NCBI RefSeq assembly: GCF_016807805.1
Contig: NZ_CP063362.1
Span: 4,568,501-4,632,500, forward strand
Source of the DNA: Xanthobacter dioxanivorans
GTDB taxonomy: Bacteria; Pseudomonadota; Alphaproteobacteria; Rhizobiales; Xanthobacteraceae
Length of the DNA: 64,000 bases
Reading direction: 5' to 3'
Positions 37,592 to 45,850 of this stretch are shown piece after piece. Under the pieces are notes generated by a model that searched no databases, had not been told where the DNA came from, and saw nothing but the letters and a program-made list of their open reading frames with translations. Positions within the stretch are counted from its first letter, which is position 1. Each line of letters starts with the position of its first letter. The position numbers were made by a program, and so were the translations under genes.

Positions 37592-38841
37592 CAACGCCGG
37601 CCCTCACCGATCCCACCTGGATCAACGGTGCGCTCACCGCCGCGCGGCCGCAGGCGGTGGCGGCCCTGCTGCGCTATTTCCGCGATCTCGACACCGCCGA
37701 GGAGGCCTTCCAGGAAGCCTGCCTCCGGGCGCTGAAGACCTGGCCCGCCAACGGGCCGCCACGGGACCCGGCCGCCTGGCTCATCCTTGTCGGCCGCAAT
37801 GCCGCTCTCGACGGCGCGCGGCGCACCGCCCGCCACGATCCCCTGCCCCCCGACGAGCAGCTCTCCGACCTCGACGACGCGGAAGCCTCCCTCGCCGAGC
37901 GGCTGGACAATTCCCATTATCGTGACGACGTGCTGCGCCTGCTCTTCATCTGCTGCCACCCGGAGCTGCCGGTGACGCAGCAGATCGCGCTGGCGCTGCG
38001 CATCGTCTCCGGCCTGTCGGTCAAGCAGATCGCCCGCGCCTTCCTGGTGAGCGAGGCGGCCATGGAGCAGCGCATCACCCGCGCCAAGGCCCGCATCGGC
38101 AAGGCGGATGTGCCCTTCGAGGCGCCGGGGCCGGTGGACCGGTCGGAGCGGCTGGGCACAGTGGCGGCCATGGTCTATCTCGTCTTCAACGAGGGCTATT
38201 CCGCCGGCTCCGACCCCGACCGCGCCGGCCTGTGCGAGGATGCCATCCGCCTCGCCCGCCTGCTGCTGCGCCTGTTTCCCACCGAGCCAGAAATCATGGG
38301 CCTTGCCGCCCTCATGCTGCTGCAGCACGCCCGGGCGGCGGCGCGCTTCGACGCGGAAGGCCGCGTGGTGCTGCTGGAGGCGCAGGACCGCAGCAAATGG
38401 GACCACGCGCGCATCGTCGAGGGCCTCGCCCTCATCGACAAGGCGATCCGCCACCGACGGCCCGGCGCCTATCAGGTGCAGGCGGCCATCGCCGCGCTCC
38501 ACGCCCGCGCCCTGCGGCCCGAAGACACCGACTGGGCGCAGATCGACGCGCTTTATGCGACGCTCGAATACCTGCAGCCCTCGCCCGTGGTCACCCTCAA
38601 CCGAGCGGTGGTGGTGAGCAAGGTGAAAGGCCCGGAAGCCGCCCTCGCCATGATCGAGCCGCTGGGCCCACAGCTTTCCGGCTATTTCCACTATTTCGGC
38701 GCCCGTGGCGCCTTCCTGCTCCAGCTCGGCCGGCGGGAAGAGGCCAAAGAGGCGTTCGACCGCGCCATTGCCCTCGCCAACACGCCCGCCGAGGCCGACC
38801 ATATCCGCGCCCATCTCGACCGGCTGATGTCGCCGGCGTGA
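37588..38841 (+). CDS. ECF sigma factor, ECF42 type (with C-terminal TPR-like extension)
   Basis: RNA polymerase sigma factor of 417 residues, far longer than a minimal ECF. Sigma2 lies in AALLRYFRDLDTAEEAFQEA and AWLILVGRNAALDGARRTAR; sigma4 in LALRIVSGLSVKQIARAFLV and SEAAMEQRITRAKARIGKAD. The rest (~residues 190-410) is the SnoaL-free, helical DUF6596/TPR-like extension typical of ECF42, including MVYLVFNEGYSAGS, HARALRPEDTDWAQIDALYA and NRAVVVSKVKGPEAAL. GTG 37588 overlaps the upstream DGPF gene's stop. No anti-sigma factor is seen, in line with the family. Confidence 0.93.
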   Translation: MTTPALTDPTWINGALTAARPQAVAALLRYFRDLDTAEEAFQEACLRALKTWPANGPPRDPAAWLILVGRNAALDGARRTARHDPLPPDEQLSDLDDAEASLAERLDNSHYRDDVLRLLFICCHPELPVTQQIALALRIVSGLSVKQIARAFLVSEAAMEQRITRAKARIGKADVPFEAPGPVDRSERLGTVAAMVYLVFNEGYSAGSDPDRAGLCEDAIRLARLLLRLFPTEPEIMGLAALMLLQHARAAARFDAEGRVVLLEAQDRSKWDHARIVEGLALIDKAIRHRRPGAYQVQAAIAALHARALRPEDTDWAQIDALYATLEYLQPSPVVTLNRAVVVSKVKGPEAALAMIEPLGPQLSGYFHYFGARGAFLLQLGRREEAKEAFDRAIALANTPAEADHIRAHLDRLMSPA

Positions 38842-38932
38842 TAAAACGGCGAGCCGGTGTCGGCACACGCCGCCCCGGAGCGTCCTTGGAGCATGGCGCC
38901 GCATCCGCGACGCTTCTGGAGGAGGAACACTG

Positions 38933-39370
38933 ATGTCCGATACAGCCGAAGTGACGACGCCCACGGCCGATTTCAGTGCGATGCCCCCGGTGAAGGGCGG
39001 CGTCACCGCCTATCTCACGGTGAATGGCGCGATGAAGGCGGTCGAGTTCTACAAGGAAGCGCTGGGCGCGGAGCTCGCCTTCGCCATCCCCCCGGACGAC
39101 AGCGGCCGCACCATGCACGTCCACCTCTATATCAACGGCACCTCGGTGATGCTGGCCGACCCTTATCCGGAATATTGCGCCGGCCCCGTCGAGACGCTCG
39201 GCGGCTTCAACCTCAGCATGCATGTGAAGGACACGGATGCGGCTTTCGAGCGCGCGGTGGCGGCAGGGGCGAGCGTCATGATGCCGCCGTCCGACATGTT
39301 CTGGGGCGCCCGCTATGCGCAGGTGCGAGACCCGTTCGGCGTGGTCTGGGCCTTCAACCAGCCCAAATGA
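38933..39370 (+). CDS. VOC-fold (PhnB/glyoxalase-like) protein
   Basis: 145 residues with the vicinal-oxygen-chelate fold in PhnB-like order: VTAYLTVNGAMKAVEFYKEALGAELA, TMHVHLYINGTSVMLADPYP and GFNLSMHVKDTDAAFERAVAAGA, ending WGARYAQVRDPFGVVWAFN. Of the usual metal ligands, His (MHVHLYI) and Glu/His in the second half can be identified only in part, so catalytic activity is unproven. It lies 92 bases after the sigma factor gene; such genes often accompany ECF42 sigma loci, so it may be a target. Confidence 0.9.
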   Translation: MSDTAEVTTPTADFSAMPPVKGGVTAYLTVNGAMKAVEFYKEALGAELAFAIPPDDSGRTMHVHLYINGTSVMLADPYPEYCAGPVETLGGFNLSMHVKDTDAAFERAVAAGASVMMPPSDMFWGARYAQVRDPFGVVWAFNQPK

Positions 39371-39427
39371 TGGGATCGCGAGGCGCCTCCCCTTCGAGGC
39401 GATGGCCGGAGCGGGCGCCCCGCGGGC

Positions 39428-41389
39428 TCAGCCCACCGCGGTCACCCGCTCCCCGTTGATGCTGTCTTCGTCGCGGCGGTCCACCGCCCCGACGGCGTCG
39501 TCCACCCCTTCCGACACGCGGGCGAGGGCGTCGGCAGCGTCCTCGGCCTCCCGCTGCCGGTTCCACAGGGCAGCGTAGAGCCCGCCCCGCGCGAGGAGCT
39601 CGGCATGGCAGCCGCGCTCGGCGACGCGACCGTCCGCCAGCACCAGGATTTCGTCCGCCGCCACCACGGTGGACAGGCGGTGGGCAATCACCAGGGTGGT
39701 GCGCCCCTCGGACACGCGGTCGAGGGCGTCCTGGATGTCCTTTTCCGTGTGGCTGTCGAGGGCGGACGTGGCCTCGTCCAGCACCAGGATGGGCGGAGCC
39801 TTCAGGATGGTGCGGGCAATGGCCACGCGCTGCTTCTCGCCGCCGGAGAGCTTGAGGCCCCGCTCGCCCACTTCCGTCCTGTAGCCCTTGGGCGTGGAAC
39901 GGATGAAGCCGTCGATCTGGGCGAGGCGCGCCGCCTCCTCCACCTCCGCCTCCGTGGCGCCGGGGCGGCCATAGCGGATGTTGTAGGCGACGGTGTCGTT
40001 GAACAGCACGGTATCCTGCGGGACCATGCCGATGGCGGCGCGCAGGCTCTCCTGTGTCACCGCGCGGATGTCCTGCCCGTCGATGGTGATGCGGCCGGAG
40101 GTGATGTCGTAGAAGCGGAACATCAGGCGCGACAGGGTCGACTTGCCCGCCCCCGACGGCCCGACGATGGCCACCGTCCGGCCCGCCGGCACCTCGAAGC
40201 TGATGCCCTTCAGGATCTCGCGGCCGGCATCATAGGAAAAGCGCACATCCTCGAACCGCACCGTGCCGCCGGAGACCACGAGCGCCGGCGCGCCCGGCCG
40301 GTCCGTCACCTCCGGCGCGCGGGCGAGCACGGCGAACATGGCCTCGATGTCGACGATGGCCTGCTTGATCTCGCGATAGATGAAGCCGAGGAAATTCAGC
40401 GGGATGTAGAACTGCACCATCATGGCGTTGACCATGACGAAGGAGCCCACCGTCTGCCGCCCGGCGCGGATGTCGAGCACACACATCACCATCACGGCGG
40501 CGAGGCCGATGGAGAAGATGAAGGCTTGACCCGCATTCAGCCAGGCCAAGGACGTGAAGGTATTCACGGTGGCCTTCTCGTAGCGCGCCATGGAGCGGTC
40601 GTAGCGCGCCGTCTCCCAGCGCTCGGCGCCGAAATACTTCACCGTCTCGTAATTGAGCAGGCTGTCCACGGCCTTGGTATTGGCATCCGTATCGCTCTCG
40701 TTCATCTCCTTGCGGATGGAGAGCCGCCACTCGCTGGCATAGTAGGTGAAGAAGCCATAGAGCGCGACGGTGACGCCGACCACGGCGGCATACCGCCAGT
40801 CGAAGGCGAAGAAGAGCACCGCCATCACCATCACCAGCTCGACGATGGTGGGTGCGAGCTGGAGCACCAGCATGCGTACGATGGTTTCGATGCCGGACCG
40901 CGCCCGCTCCAGCACGCGGGTGAGGCCGCCCGTCTTGCGCTCCAGGTGGAAGCGCAGGGAGAGCGCGTGCATGTGCTCGAAGGTTTCCAGCGCCAGCTTG
41001 CGCACCGCGTGCAGCGCCACCTTGGCGAAGATGCCGTCGCGCAGCTGGGTGACGCCGGCCATGACGATGCGGCCGAGGCCGTAAGCGAGCGTCAGCGCCA
41101 CCGGCGCGCCGACCACGAGCGCCCAGAAGACCGGCTCCGGACCGCCGGTACGGCCGGCGGCCACCTCGGCGGTCAGGGCATCGGTCGCCCATTTGAAGAT
41201 GAAGGGCACCGCCATGGTCGCGCCCTTGGACGCAAACAGCAGCACGAAGGTGACGATCACCCGCGCCCGGAGATCCGCACGGCCCTTCGGCCACAGATAG
41301 GGCCACAGGGACCGCACCGTGCCGAACAGGGCGTCGGCGGAAACGGCGGGGCGCGTGCTGCCGCCGGCGGGAGGAGGCGTATCGGACAT
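39428..41389 (-). CDS. Atm1/HMT1-type ABC exporter (ATPase fused to membrane domain)
   Basis: 653-residue half-transporter: an N-terminal membrane domain with six helices and a C-terminal ATPase. The start GTVRSLWPYLWPKGRADLRA and FASKGATMAVPFIFKWATDAL are characteristic of Atm1-like proteins. ATPase motifs: Walker A VGPSGAGKSTLSRLMFRF, signature LKLSGGEKQRVAIARTIL, Walker B PILVLDEATSALD. Atm1 proteins export glutathione-linked sulfur compounds, and bacterial ones can confer heavy-metal resistance. The gene starts 6 bases after arsR stops, so metal-responsive expression is expected. It converges with the VOC gene. Confidence 0.94.
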   Translation of the reverse strand: MSDTPPPAGGSTRPAVSADALFGTVRSLWPYLWPKGRADLRARVIVTFVLLFASKGATMAVPFIFKWATDALTAEVAAGRTGGPEPVFWALVVGAPVALTLAYGLGRIVMAGVTQLRDGIFAKVALHAVRKLALETFEHMHALSLRFHLERKTGGLTRVLERARSGIETIVRMLVLQLAPTIVELVMVMAVLFFAFDWRYAAVVGVTVALYGFFTYYASEWRLSIRKEMNESDTDANTKAVDSLLNYETVKYFGAERWETARYDRSMARYEKATVNTFTSLAWLNAGQAFIFSIGLAAVMVMCVLDIRAGRQTVGSFVMVNAMMVQFYIPLNFLGFIYREIKQAIVDIEAMFAVLARAPEVTDRPGAPALVVSGGTVRFEDVRFSYDAGREILKGISFEVPAGRTVAIVGPSGAGKSTLSRLMFRFYDITSGRITIDGQDIRAVTQESLRAAIGMVPQDTVLFNDTVAYNIRYGRPGATEAEVEEAARLAQIDGFIRSTPKGYRTEVGERGLKLSGGEKQRVAIARTILKAPPILVLDEATSALDSHTEKDIQDALDRVSEGRTTLVIAHRLSTVVAADEILVLADGRVAERGCHAELLARGGLYAALWNRQREAEDAADALARVSEGVDDAVGAVDRRDEDSINGERVTAVG

Positions 41390-41395
41390 GATGGT

Positions 41396-41770
41396 TCAGT
41401 CGTCCTGCGGCGCGCAGCAATCAGATGCCGGGGCAAGCAGTGCCGCAAAGAGGGAATCGATCTCGATCTTGAGCGCCGACAGCGCTTCCCGATCGAGACA
41501 GTAGCCGGAGCGCTGGCCTTCGGTTCGGCTGCGGATCAGGCCGGCGTCCAGCAGGACCTTGAGATGTTGCGAAACGGTGGATTGCGCAAGGGGCAGCGCC
41601 CGCACGATATCGCCGCACACGCAACGGTCCTGTCCCGACAGGGTCTCGAGCACGGTGAGGCGCACCGGGTGGCCGATGGCTCGCAGGCGGGCGGCGAGCT
41701 GCGCCTTGTCATCCGCATCATCTGCCGGTGCGGGGATAGCGGAAATCGGGACAAAGGGCGGAGCATTCAT
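41396..41770 (-). CDS. ArsR/SmtB-family metalloregulator
   Basis: 124 residues. Winged HTH: LARLRAIGHPVRLTVLETLS, ALPLAQSTVSQHLKVLLDAG and RTEGQRSGYCLD. Metal-type cysteines: Cys50-x-Cys52 in the helix-3 position (DRCVCGDIV), plus Cys118-Cys119 at the C-terminus (SDCCAPQDD), and Cys91. The CxC at helix 3 is as in arsenic/cadmium sensors. It is the first gene of a two-gene operon with the ABC exporter; a dyad covers its own start codon. The inducing metal is not known. Confidence 0.93.
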   Translation of the reverse strand: MNAPPFVPISAIPAPADDADDKAQLAARLRAIGHPVRLTVLETLSGQDRCVCGDIVRALPLAQSTVSQHLKVLLDAGLIRSRTEGQRSGYCLDREALSALKIEIDSLFAALLAPASDCCAPQDD

Positions 41771-41793
41771 CGTCCATCGCCGATAAACGATGA
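41767..41793. promoter_or_regulatory. Dyad operator over the arsR start codon
   Basis: Outer arms TCATCGT (41767-41773) and ACGATGA (41787-41793), inner arms ATCG (41776-41779) and CGAT (41781-41784) around a central C. All 11 arm positions are perfectly symmetric. The site includes the arsR start codon (41768-41770 on the complementary strand), so ArsR bound here would block its own transcription. This is inferred from symmetry and position. Confidence 0.7.
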
Positions 41794-41944
41794 GAGAACG
41801 GCTTTCAAGGGCGCCCCGGTTGCGGGCCGTCTGGCCGCGCCGTCATCATGGCCCCGCCGTCATGGCGGTGTCGCCGGCTTCGGGCTAGCTCGTCGCGCCC
41901 GCGCGCCATGGCGGACGGGGGCGCAAGTTTGCTAATGTGCTTTG

Positions 41945-42553
41945 ATGGCTAGAATTGACAGCGTTTGTGTCTATTGCGGGTCCTCCACCGGGAGCGACCC
42001 TGAATTTGCCGAGCAGTCGCGCCGGTTCGGCCGCATCCTCGCCGACGAGGGCGTGCGACTGGTCTATGGCGGTGGCGGCGTGGGGCTCATGGGCGAGGTG
42101 GCAAGCGCCGCCGCGCTGGCGGGCGGGGTCGTCACCGGCATCATTCCGCGCTTTCTCATGAACCGGGAACGCGCCTTCACCCACGAGGCGGAAATGATCG
42201 TGGTGGAGGACATGCACGAGCGCAAGCGCCTCATGTTCGAGCGCGCGGACGCCTTCGTCGCGCTGCCGGGCGGGGTCGGCACGCTGGAGGAGCTGGTGGA
42301 GCAGATGACCTGGGCCCAGCTCGGGCGTCACCGCAAGCCCATCCTCATCGCCAACATCGCCGGCTTCTGGGATCCGCTGCTCACCCTCGTCGACCACATG
42401 CGCACCGCCGGCTTCATCCGCGAGGCGACGCCAGTGGACATTCTCACCGCCGATCGGGTCGAGGACATCCTGCCCCGCCTGCGGGAAGCGGCCGCATCCG
42501 TGCCGGAGCGCGCGCTGCACGCCGCGGACGACGAACTCGCCGATCGCATGTGA
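41945..42553 (+). CDS. LOG-family protein (cytokinin nucleotide phosphoribohydrolase-like)
   Basis: 202 residues; the family cleaves nucleotide 5'-monophosphates such as cytokinin ribotides. Signatures: DSVCVYCGSSTG at the N-terminus, LVYGGGGVGLMGEVASAA and FVALPGGVGTLEELVEQMTW (the PGGxGTxxE site with the catalytic Glu). Start ATG 41945; a TTG just before is unlikely. It is divergent from arsR over 174 bases. In bacteria, possible roles include plant hormone production or general nucleotide turnover. Confidence 0.92.
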   Translation: MARIDSVCVYCGSSTGSDPEFAEQSRRFGRILADEGVRLVYGGGGVGLMGEVASAAALAGGVVTGIIPRFLMNRERAFTHEAEMIVVEDMHERKRLMFERADAFVALPGGVGTLEELVEQMTWAQLGRHRKPILIANIAGFWDPLLTLVDHMRTAGFIREATPVDILTADRVEDILPRLREAAASVPERALHAADDELADRM

Positions 42554-42637
42554 GGGCGCGCAAATAAGGCCAAGCAGACGACGGCCCGAACGCCGTTGCG
42601 CGGGACCAAAATGATCGATCCCGGATTCTTACCCTGC

Positions 42638-42718
42638 TCACTCGCCGGGCTGGTCTAGTGCGGCGATGGCCATCATCATGACCGACCCGATGAGCACGAT
42701 GGTGACAACGGTCTGCAT
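42638..42718 (-). CDS. Putative 26-residue membrane peptide
   Basis: From ATG 42718 (minus strand) the frame reads a 26-residue peptide: MQTVVTIVLIGSVMMMAIAA then LDQPGE. It is a single hydrophobic helix with a polar tail. GGAGG lies 8 bases upstream of the ATG. Short hydrophobic genes are common but easily over-called; the ribosome site and composition are the only support. It lies between the LOG gene and tRNA-Arg. Confidence 0.4.
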   Translation of the reverse strand: MQTVVTIVLIGSVMMMAIAALDQPGE

Positions 42719-42891
42719 CTCCTCACCCTCCGCCGCAATGCAGCATGAGGGATTACACACCAGAGGAGCCGATGTTGCAATGCAGCATACGCCGGGCACC
42801 CCTGCGCAGCGCGCGCAGCAACGGGTGATTCCGACAAGGGCTCCGGGAGGAGCGATCGCTAACGCCGCGCGGGACAGCGTCGCACGGAAGA

Positions 42892-42968
42892 TGGCGACCC
42901 CGGCAGGGCTCGAACCTGCGACCTAGTGCTTAGAAGGCACTCGCTCTATCCAGCTGAGCTACGGGGCC
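42892..42968 (-). tRNA. tRNA-Arg (anticodon TCT)
   Basis: On the minus strand the sequence folds as a full cloverleaf of 77 bases including an encoded CCA (plus-strand TGG at 42892-42894). Acceptor arm GGCCCCG pairs with CGGGGTC (one G-U). Anticodon stem AGTGC/GCACT, loop CTTCTAA, anticodon TCT, which reads AGA. T-arm GGTTCGAGCC. Confidence 0.97.
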
Positions 42969-43057
42969 GGCGGTTCGCTTTTAGTGCGCGGCCCGGCGCA
43001 AGGGAAGCGTCACCCGGACGGCAGCCACAGGGGTTCGCCGCCGTGCGCGCCAGGGGA

Positions 43058-43363
43058 TCAGTGCGTCCACTGCCCCAGGCGGCTGGTGGCGAAATTGTCG
43101 GAATAGGCGATGCGCCGGCGCCCCGCCTCGTGTGGCTCGAACACCTGGAAGGGGATGCCGCGCTTCTGCGCATAGGCGATCGCCTCTTCCTTGGTTTCGA
43201 AGGTCAGGTGGATCTGGCTGCGCATGTCGGCGGACGAGGTATAGCCCATCAGGGGCTCCACCATCCGCGCATGCTCGGGCTCGTAGTCGAGCACCCAGTG
43301 CTTGGTCTTCGCCACGCCGGATTGCATGGCGTTGCGCGACGGCTTGTAGATACGTGCCACCAT
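43058..43363 (-). CDS. Complex I accessory subunit (NDUFS4-like, ETC complex I conserved region)
   Basis: 101 residues of the NDUFS4 family, an accessory subunit near the N-module of alphaproteobacterial and mitochondrial NADH:ubiquinone oxidoreductase. Pattern: VARIYKPSRNAMQSGVAKTK then HWVLDYEP, MGYTSSADMRSQIHLTFETK, and the ending YSDNFATSRLGQWTH. Start ATG 43363 is the only one that opens with the conserved block. Its presence supports an alphaproteobacterial host. It is stand-alone, not in a nuo operon. Confidence 0.93.
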   Translation of the reverse strand: MVARIYKPSRNAMQSGVAKTKHWVLDYEPEHARMVEPLMGYTSSADMRSQIHLTFETKEEAIAYAQKRGIPFQVFEPHEAGRRRIAYSDNFATSRLGQWTH

Positions 43364-43491
43364 GTCTGCGCCCCAGCCCTCTGCCTCAGCCCATCCCGGA
43401 TGAACGACGGGCTGTGCGTGCCCGGCATCCTTCCTTGAATCCCTCTCGTCTATAGTCAGGCCGAGACGCGATGACAACCGAGCCGGACGCC

Positions 43492-43788
43492 TCAGCGCAG
43501 GATGAGGCAGTTCGCCGCCGCCTGGGCCGATTCGCTCGCCTTCATGTGGTTGATCTTGCCCGAAAGCACCAGCGTGCGGGTCTGGTCCGTCACCACCGCG
43601 CGGCCATCGGCGCCGGGCACCAGCAGAGGCACGCTCGCCACGTAGATCGCCTTCGCCTCGGGCGGGAGCTTTGCAGCGCATCGCTCGGCCGCGGCCTTGT
43701 CCGCCAGGGCAGGTACCGCTGCGAGCAGGCTGACGAGGAGAGCCCCACCCAGTGCCACGCCACGCGCCTTCGCCATTCCCATACCCAT
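43492..43788 (-). CDS. Small exported protein of unknown function
   Basis: 98 residues; start ATG 43788 has GGAGCGGAG upstream. The signal peptide is MAKARGVALGGALLVSLLAA with cleavage after VPALA. The mature part is ~70 residues with two cysteines (AAERCAAKLP and ANCLILR at the very end), probably a disulfide. The body includes AIYVASVPLLVPGADGRAVV. No named family is recognised; the same kind of short secreted protein occurs near NDUFS4-like genes in relatives, though this is by recollection only. It is followed by the complex I subunit on the same strand, about 130 bases on. Confidence 0.7.
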   Translation of the reverse strand: MGMGMAKARGVALGGALLVSLLAAVPALADKAAAERCAAKLPPEAKAIYVASVPLLVPGADGRAVVTDQTRTLVLSGKINHMKASESAQAAANCLILR

Positions 43789-44390
43789 TTGCTCCGCTCC
43801 TTCCGCCCGCGGGCCATCGCAGCCGGGACGTGCCGCTTTGAGCCGCAGAACGATGGCGATTGCAAGAGCCCCCGGCGGGAGCGCGAGCTGAGCTGCGGCC
43901 CGCGGCCGACCGCTCGATGGGCGCAGGCCCACCCCGCGCGTGCGCCGCGGCATCTGCGCGGCGCGCCGCGCACCGAATTCGTGGGTGCAGAGGAGCCCGA
44001 CGGAAATCGCCAAAGCGCTTGGCATAGGCCGGGTCTCGGCCTGCCGCCTTCTTGAGATCCAAACGCCTCACTGCAAGAAACAGGTCTGACTACCTGCCAG
44101 CTTGCCACACCTTGTGAGACGCGCGCCGCCACTCGGCTTGAGCGAGCTCAACGCATGTATTCGGAGACCCACGGAATCGTCCGACCGTAAGTTGCCCGTA
44201 AGCTTGGGCGGCGCGTCGCTTGCCGAGCAGCTTCAGGCCCAAGGGTGTGTGCGCACCGGAATGCACGAGAATTGCTCCCCTGCGGGCGCGCCCCTTTTTC
44301 TTTGCATGCGGTTCAATGGCGAGGCGGCTGTTTCGGCGGCATATTCAAAGCCAAGCGAGATCATAAAATAATGATATCAATAGGATCTAA
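43789..44390. other. 602-base stretch without a supported gene
   Basis: Open frames on both strands here have unnatural composition (Arg/Pro/Ala-rich) and no recognisable motif. The part 44330-44390 is AT-rich (ATCATAAAATAATGATATCA) and precedes the tRNA-Pro gene on its downstream side. I see no RNA gene, repeat or terminator with confidence. Confidence 0.5.
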
Positions 44391-44467
44391 TGGTCGGAGC
44401 AGCAGGATTTGAACCTGCGACCCTCTGCTCCCAAAGCAGATGCGCTACCAGGCTGCGCTATGCTCCG
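44391..44467 (-). tRNA. tRNA-Pro (anticodon TGG)
   Basis: Minus-strand cloverleaf of 77 bases with encoded CCA (plus-strand TGG at 44391-44393). Acceptor CGGAGCA pairs with TGCTCCG. Anticodon arm CTGCT/AGCAG with loop TTTGGGA, anticodon TGG. T-arm GGTTCAAATCC. Confidence 0.97.
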
Positions 44468-44671
44468 ACGGGGGGCACCTGCGATGTTCGTACCGTCTCG
44501 CGACTGCTGATGCAAGGTTGCGACGTCGGGGGCGAGACGGGCGGGCACCATCGCCGCTTGATTTTCACGGCGGTGGCGGCGAAATCGGATCGGCCGGGCG
44601 CCCACTCGCCCCATCCGGGCGCTGCCGGCGGCATTTTATCGACCTGCTTGCGACACGAGAGGATTTTCCAG

Positions 44672-44956
44672 ATGGCATCCGACGCCGCGCTTTCGGAATG
44701 GCTCAGCTCCATGAGCAAGGCGGTGGGCACCGCTCAGGCCCATACCATGGTGCAGCACTTCATTCTTCGGGACATCGTGATCCAGCTCGCCGCCCTGCGC
44801 GACGAGCCCGAGGCCTTCATCGCCGCCATGTTCGAGCGCGTGAGCGGCCTCGTCGACCAGTGCGAGCTCGCCGGCAAGCCGGAGATCGAATCCGAGATGC
44901 GATGGTACACGGACTCGTTCTTCACCTCGGCAGGCAAGGCGGTGGTGAAGTCCTGA
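44672..44956 (+). CDS. Hypothetical cytoplasmic protein, 94 residues
   Basis: Start ATG 44672 with AGAGGA eight bases upstream. Mostly helical by eye: DAALSEWLSSMSKAVGTAQA then HTMVQHFILRDIVIQLAALR, and later MRWYTDSFFTSAGKAVVKS. Natural composition and the ribosome site make it a likely real gene. No known domain. It is convergent with the outer-membrane protein gene, whose stop is 54 bases away. Confidence 0.65.
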   Translation: MASDAALSEWLSSMSKAVGTAQAHTMVQHFILRDIVIQLAALRDEPEAFIAAMFERVSGLVDQCELAGKPEIESEMRWYTDSFFTSAGKAVVKS

Positions 44957-45010
44957 GAAGCGCGCCCAGCGCGACGGGAAGGAGCCGCCGCCCCTCCCCG
45001 CCGAGCCGGC

Positions 45011-45850
45011 TCACTTGTGCGGAAATGCCGCCTGGGATGGCGGCGGATTCCACAGCGGCACGATGATGCGGGTCCAGACGCGCGTGTCGTTGCCGCCGTA
45101 ATTCTCCTGGTAGACATCCGTGGTGAGATAGGCCTGTACGATCACCGGACCGAAGTCGTAGCCAACGAGCCCGCCCACCGCGAACTGGCTCTGCTTGCCG
45201 TAGAATGGCAGCGGCTTGTTGAGGTCGGTGGAGTAATAAGCCACCGGGCCGATCTCGAACTTGCCGAACTTCTTCGTCGCGGTGAGGTCGACATTGAGGA
45301 AGTTCGGATTGACCGTGGTGCTCACGCCGTTCGCCTGGATGCCCCATATGGCGTTGGCGGTGAGGTTCCAGCCATCGGCGGTGTAACTCACTGCGAAGCG
45401 CTGGTTGAAGGAGGTGGAATCGAACGCCACCCCCGTATTCACCCCCAGATAAAAGCCAGCCATATAGCTGAAGCCGAACCCGTTACCGAGGTCCCAGGCG
45501 AGCTGCGCAGCAAAGAAGGGATTGTAGAAACCCGACGTGTAGTCGCCATTCTCGACACCGACCTCGATCAGCGGCGCGGCAGTGAGGAGCTGGAGGCGGC
45601 CGCCCAGCAGGAAGACCGGCGTCGCCCATGCGAGCACGGGGATATCCACGCCCACGCAGGTGGTGTCCGGCGAAGTGTTGCGGCAGCCCCAATCCGCAGT
45701 GTTGACGAAATAGACCCCCTCCGGCAGCGGCGCGCCGGCGGCGATGCCGACCGTCTCGCCCGGCTGGGTGACGGAGCCGGCGTGGACAGGTGTTGCCACG
45801 GCGACAAGCGACAATGCGCCTGCTGCCGCCATTCTTGCGAATGTCGTCAT
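45011..45850 (-). CDS. MetA-pathway/phenol-degradation-type outer membrane protein
   Basis: 279 residues with a signal peptide (MTTFARMAAAGALSLVAVAT, cleaved after PVHA) and an aromatic, Gly-rich beta-strand pattern. It resembles the family named for the meta-pathway of phenol degradation (PF13557): GETVGIAAGAPLPEGVYFVN near the start, VPVLAWATPVFLLGGRLQLL, NPFFAAQLAWDLGNGFGFSY, GKFEIGPVAYYSTDL and GGLVGYDFGPVIVQAYLTTD. Such proteins are predicted outer-membrane channels for hydrophobic compounds; no substrate is known. No catabolic genes are adjacent. Confidence 0.85.
   Translation of the reverse strand: MTTFARMAAAGALSLVAVATPVHAGSVTQPGETVGIAAGAPLPEGVYFVNTADWGCRNTSPDTTCVGVDIPVLAWATPVFLLGGRLQLLTAAPLIEVGVENGDYTSGFYNPFFAAQLAWDLGNGFGFSYMAGFYLGVNTGVAFDSTSFNQRFAVSYTADGWNLTANAIWGIQANGVSTTVNPNFLNVDLTATKKFGKFEIGPVAYYSTDLNKPLPFYGKQSQFAVGGLVGYDFGPVIVQAYLTTDVYQENYGGNDTRVWTRIIVPLWNPPPSQAAFPHK

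Noticed and set aside
42666-42926. 86-codon plus-strand frame near tRNA-Arg
   Set aside because: Runs into the tRNA gene and is not protein-like; the minus strand short peptide has the better ribosome site.
44102-44371. 89-codon frame before tRNA-Pro
   Set aside because: No ribosome site, no motif, and a mixed composition that does not look coding.
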